From NCBI GenBank assembly GCA_017612755.1, contig JAGAFH010000087.1, positions 1-6,490 of the forward strand: DNA of 6,490 nt, written 5' to 3'. The position numbers and the translations under genes are program-made. Positions 5,447 through 6,490 of this stretch are shown piece after piece. The notes under the pieces are model-generated. The model did no database searches and was not told the DNA's origin. It worked only from the letters and a program-made list of their open reading frames with translations. This DNA comes from Clostridiales bacterium (GTDB lineage Bacteria > Bacillota > Clostridia > Saccharofermentanales > Saccharofermentanaceae). Position 1 is the stretch's first letter. Each line of letters starts with the position of its first letter.

Positions 5447-5840
5447 AGACTAATACAGGGTATTTTACCCATACTCCCATCCAATCTTCTGTGAAATATC
5501 TGATGCCTGAGATCCTCAGCTTAAGGGTCTGAGCCCCCAGGCTCTCTTCATGTTCAGGATCATTGTCCCCAAGGATCTCTTCAAGGTCTGTATCCGAATC
5601 GATATAGATCTTTCCGGTCTGCGTACAGGCGTGGTAGTGGTACCTGTGTGTGTCTTTTTCAAGATCATCTTCCGAAAGATACTTATAATCAGCAGGCTTG
5701 CCGCTATCAACATAAAGTGTCTTCAGCTCCTTTCCGTGGGGGATAAAGATCACCAGAGCAGATATTATAAGCGGGATGATGATAACTAACGCTATTACTG
5801 CCGTGATCTTTTTTGCTTTACTGTTCTTTTTGTCAGACAT
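5430..5840 (-). CDS. Membrane-anchored extracytoplasmic protein, unknown function
   Basis: A 136-aa protein with a lysine-rich N-terminus (residues 4-11), a single membrane helix (about 12-33) and an outer domain of about 100 residues. That domain is rich in Asp, Glu and Tyr and includes YHYHACTQTGKIYIDSD (67-83). There is no lipobox, so it is probably a signal anchor with the C-terminus outside. No family is recognised. ATG 5840 has AGAGGA about eight bases upstream. It is the first gene after an 18-bp palindrome and candidate promoter, and overlaps the next gene by 17 bases. The broken histidine kinase gene lies 85 bases upstream on the same strand. Confidence 0.75.
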   Translation of the reverse strand: MSDKKNSKAKKITAVIALVIIIPLIISALVIFIPHGKELKTLYVDSGKPADYKYLSEDDLEKDTHRYHYHACTQTGKIYIDSDTDLEEILGDNDPEHEESLGAQTLKLRISGIRYFTEDWMGVWVKYPVLVYEYQA

Positions 5841-5862
5841 GACTCTATCCTCTTTTCATGTA

Positions 5863-5880
5863 TAGTGTAATTTTACACTA
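5863..5880. promoter_or_regulatory. 18-bp palindromic operator candidate
   Basis: TAGTGTAA (5863-5870) and TTACACTA (5873-5880) form a perfect 8+8 inverted repeat with a two-base centre, typical of a dimeric repressor site. It lies 23 bases before the start of the minus-strand gene at 5840 and covers that gene's candidate -10 box. The matching regulator is not in the window and I cannot name its family. Confidence 0.6.
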
Positions 5881-5897
5881 ATAGAGAAAAAACGCAA
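5870..5897 (-). promoter_or_regulatory. Candidate promoter for the two small membrane-protein genes
   Basis: On the minus strand, TTGCGT (5897-5892, three of six consensus bases) and TAAAAT (5875-5870) are 16 bp apart. The -10 box lies within the 18-bp palindrome, so a protein bound there would block RNA polymerase. Predicted transcription start is near 5863, leaving a leader of about 22 bases with the Shine-Dalgarno. The -35 box is weak. Confidence 0.4.
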
Positions 5898-5925
5898 TAG
5901 GACTATTTGTGGCAGAATGAGGGCA

Positions 5926-6490
5926 TTATACTTTTGTGACAGTGAATGATAAGGTGATGATAAGAACAGAGTCCTGAAGGGCAGCTTCTATAGTGCCGCT
6001 GTTCTTTTCCATAAGTTCCCTGGCGATAGAGAATCCGAGGCCGGTGGAGCCTTCCCCTTCATTTACGGTATAGTACTTGTCGAAAAGCTTTGAAACGGTG
6101 ACAGGGGTGAGGCCCGGTGCACTGTTTCTGAAGATGATCTTTCCGTCAGTATCCAGACTGACCTTAAGATCCCCGTCTGAATACTTAAGGGCATTACTTA
6201 TGAGATTTTCCAGGATCCTGTCGGCAGACCTTTTCTCGCATGATACATAAACGGCATCTTCCGGCATATCTATCTCCGGCTCGATCCCTTTATTTTTAAA
6301 GGCGGCATAAAAAGAGAGAAGACATTCTTCCAGGACCCGCTTTATATCGGTCGTTTCTTCTTTTGACGGCTTAATGTTATCCGCGTGTTCATCTGTTGAT
6401 GTGGTGTATTTAAAGAGTTCTTCCGTCAGGGAAGATTAGACCTCGGTCATGTTCTTTATACGATCAAGGTATTCTTTCTTTTTCTGTTCG
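5926..6490 (-). pseudogene. Sensor histidine kinase, C-terminal part, interrupted by an in-frame stop (partial)
   Basis: The minus-strand frame is open from the right window edge except for one TAA at 6436-6438. Before the stop it reads KEYLDRIKNMTEV; after it, SSLTEELFKYT. Together these match the usual end of a HisKA dimerisation helix pair, where this position is commonly Leu (TTA to TAA is one change). The ATPase domain follows: N box ENLISNALKYS, then FRNSAPGL, KLFDKYYTV and the G2 box STGLGFSIA, ending at TAA 5928-5926. The phosphoacceptor His would lie beyond the window. As read, the product lacks its catalytic domain. ATG 6267 has GGAG six bases upstream and could start a 113-aa ATPase-only fragment, but this is probably chance. 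A sequencing error at one base is the main alternative. Confidence 0.8.

Noticed and set aside
5550..5789. 79-aa plus-strand frame opposite the single-pass membrane protein
   Set aside because: The minus-strand gene has a good Shine-Dalgarno, a clear membrane anchor and an overlapping partner; the plus-strand frame has none of these.
5926..6267. Stand-alone 113-aa ATPase-domain gene
   Set aside because: The kinase homology continues upstream without a break to the TAA and beyond it, so this is the tail of an interrupted kinase. The GGAG before ATG 6267 is within codons that fit the kinase.
6436..6438. Stop codon recoding (selenocysteine or pyrrolysine)
   Set aside because: The codon is TAA, not TGA or TAG, and the position is normally an ordinary hydrophobic residue.
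1..6490. CRISPR arrays, tRNA or rRNA genes, insertion sequences
   Set aside because: No regularly spaced repeats, tRNA or rRNA motifs, or transposase-like frames were seen on either strand.

Overview
The window looks like low-to-mid GC Clostridia, probably near Lachnospiraceae. The basis is the strong GGAGG Shine-Dalgarno sites, sigma-A-type promoters, a cdaA/YbbR–glmM neighbourhood and a Clostridia-type left-handed beta-helix acetyltransferase. I cannot place it to genus.

Region 1 (1-1477, +): a diadenylate cyclase (CdaA, c-di-AMP synthase) fused in one reading frame to a fourth membrane helix and one YbbR repeat. In most Firmicutes these are two genes, cdaA and cdaR/ybbR. The start has no visible Shine-Dalgarno. 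A perfect extended -10 box places the predicted transcription start on the ATG, so a leaderless mRNA is possible.

Region 2 (1474-1772): a well-formed promoter overlaps the cdaA stop codon. It is followed by two leader hairpins and then a recognisable glmS ribozyme (cleavage A1591/G1592). The core sequences and the P1, P2, P2.2, P3 and P4 pairings can all be traced. The gene behind the ribozyme is not glmS but nagB.

Region 3 (1773-4640, +): a tight operon of nagB (fructose-6-P + NH3 <-> GlcN6P), a stand-alone GlmU-C-like beta-helix acetyltransferase and glmM, closed by a strong intrinsic terminator. Read as a pathway, it gives Fru6P -> GlcN6P (NagB in reverse) -> GlcN1P (GlmM) -> GlcNAc1P (acetyltransferase), under feedback by a GlcN6P-sensing ribozyme. 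This suggests NagB has taken the place of GlmS in cell-wall amino-sugar synthesis. It is the main discovery candidate here.

Region 4 (4641-5120): a small acidic lipoprotein of unknown function (+), then a long hairpin at the convergent junction.

Region 5 (5105-6490, -): two small overlapping membrane-protein genes of unknown function. They lie behind an 18-bp palindrome that overlaps a candidate promoter. Upstream is the C-terminal part of a sensor histidine kinase whose frame is broken by an in-frame TAA between the dimerisation region and the ATPase domain.
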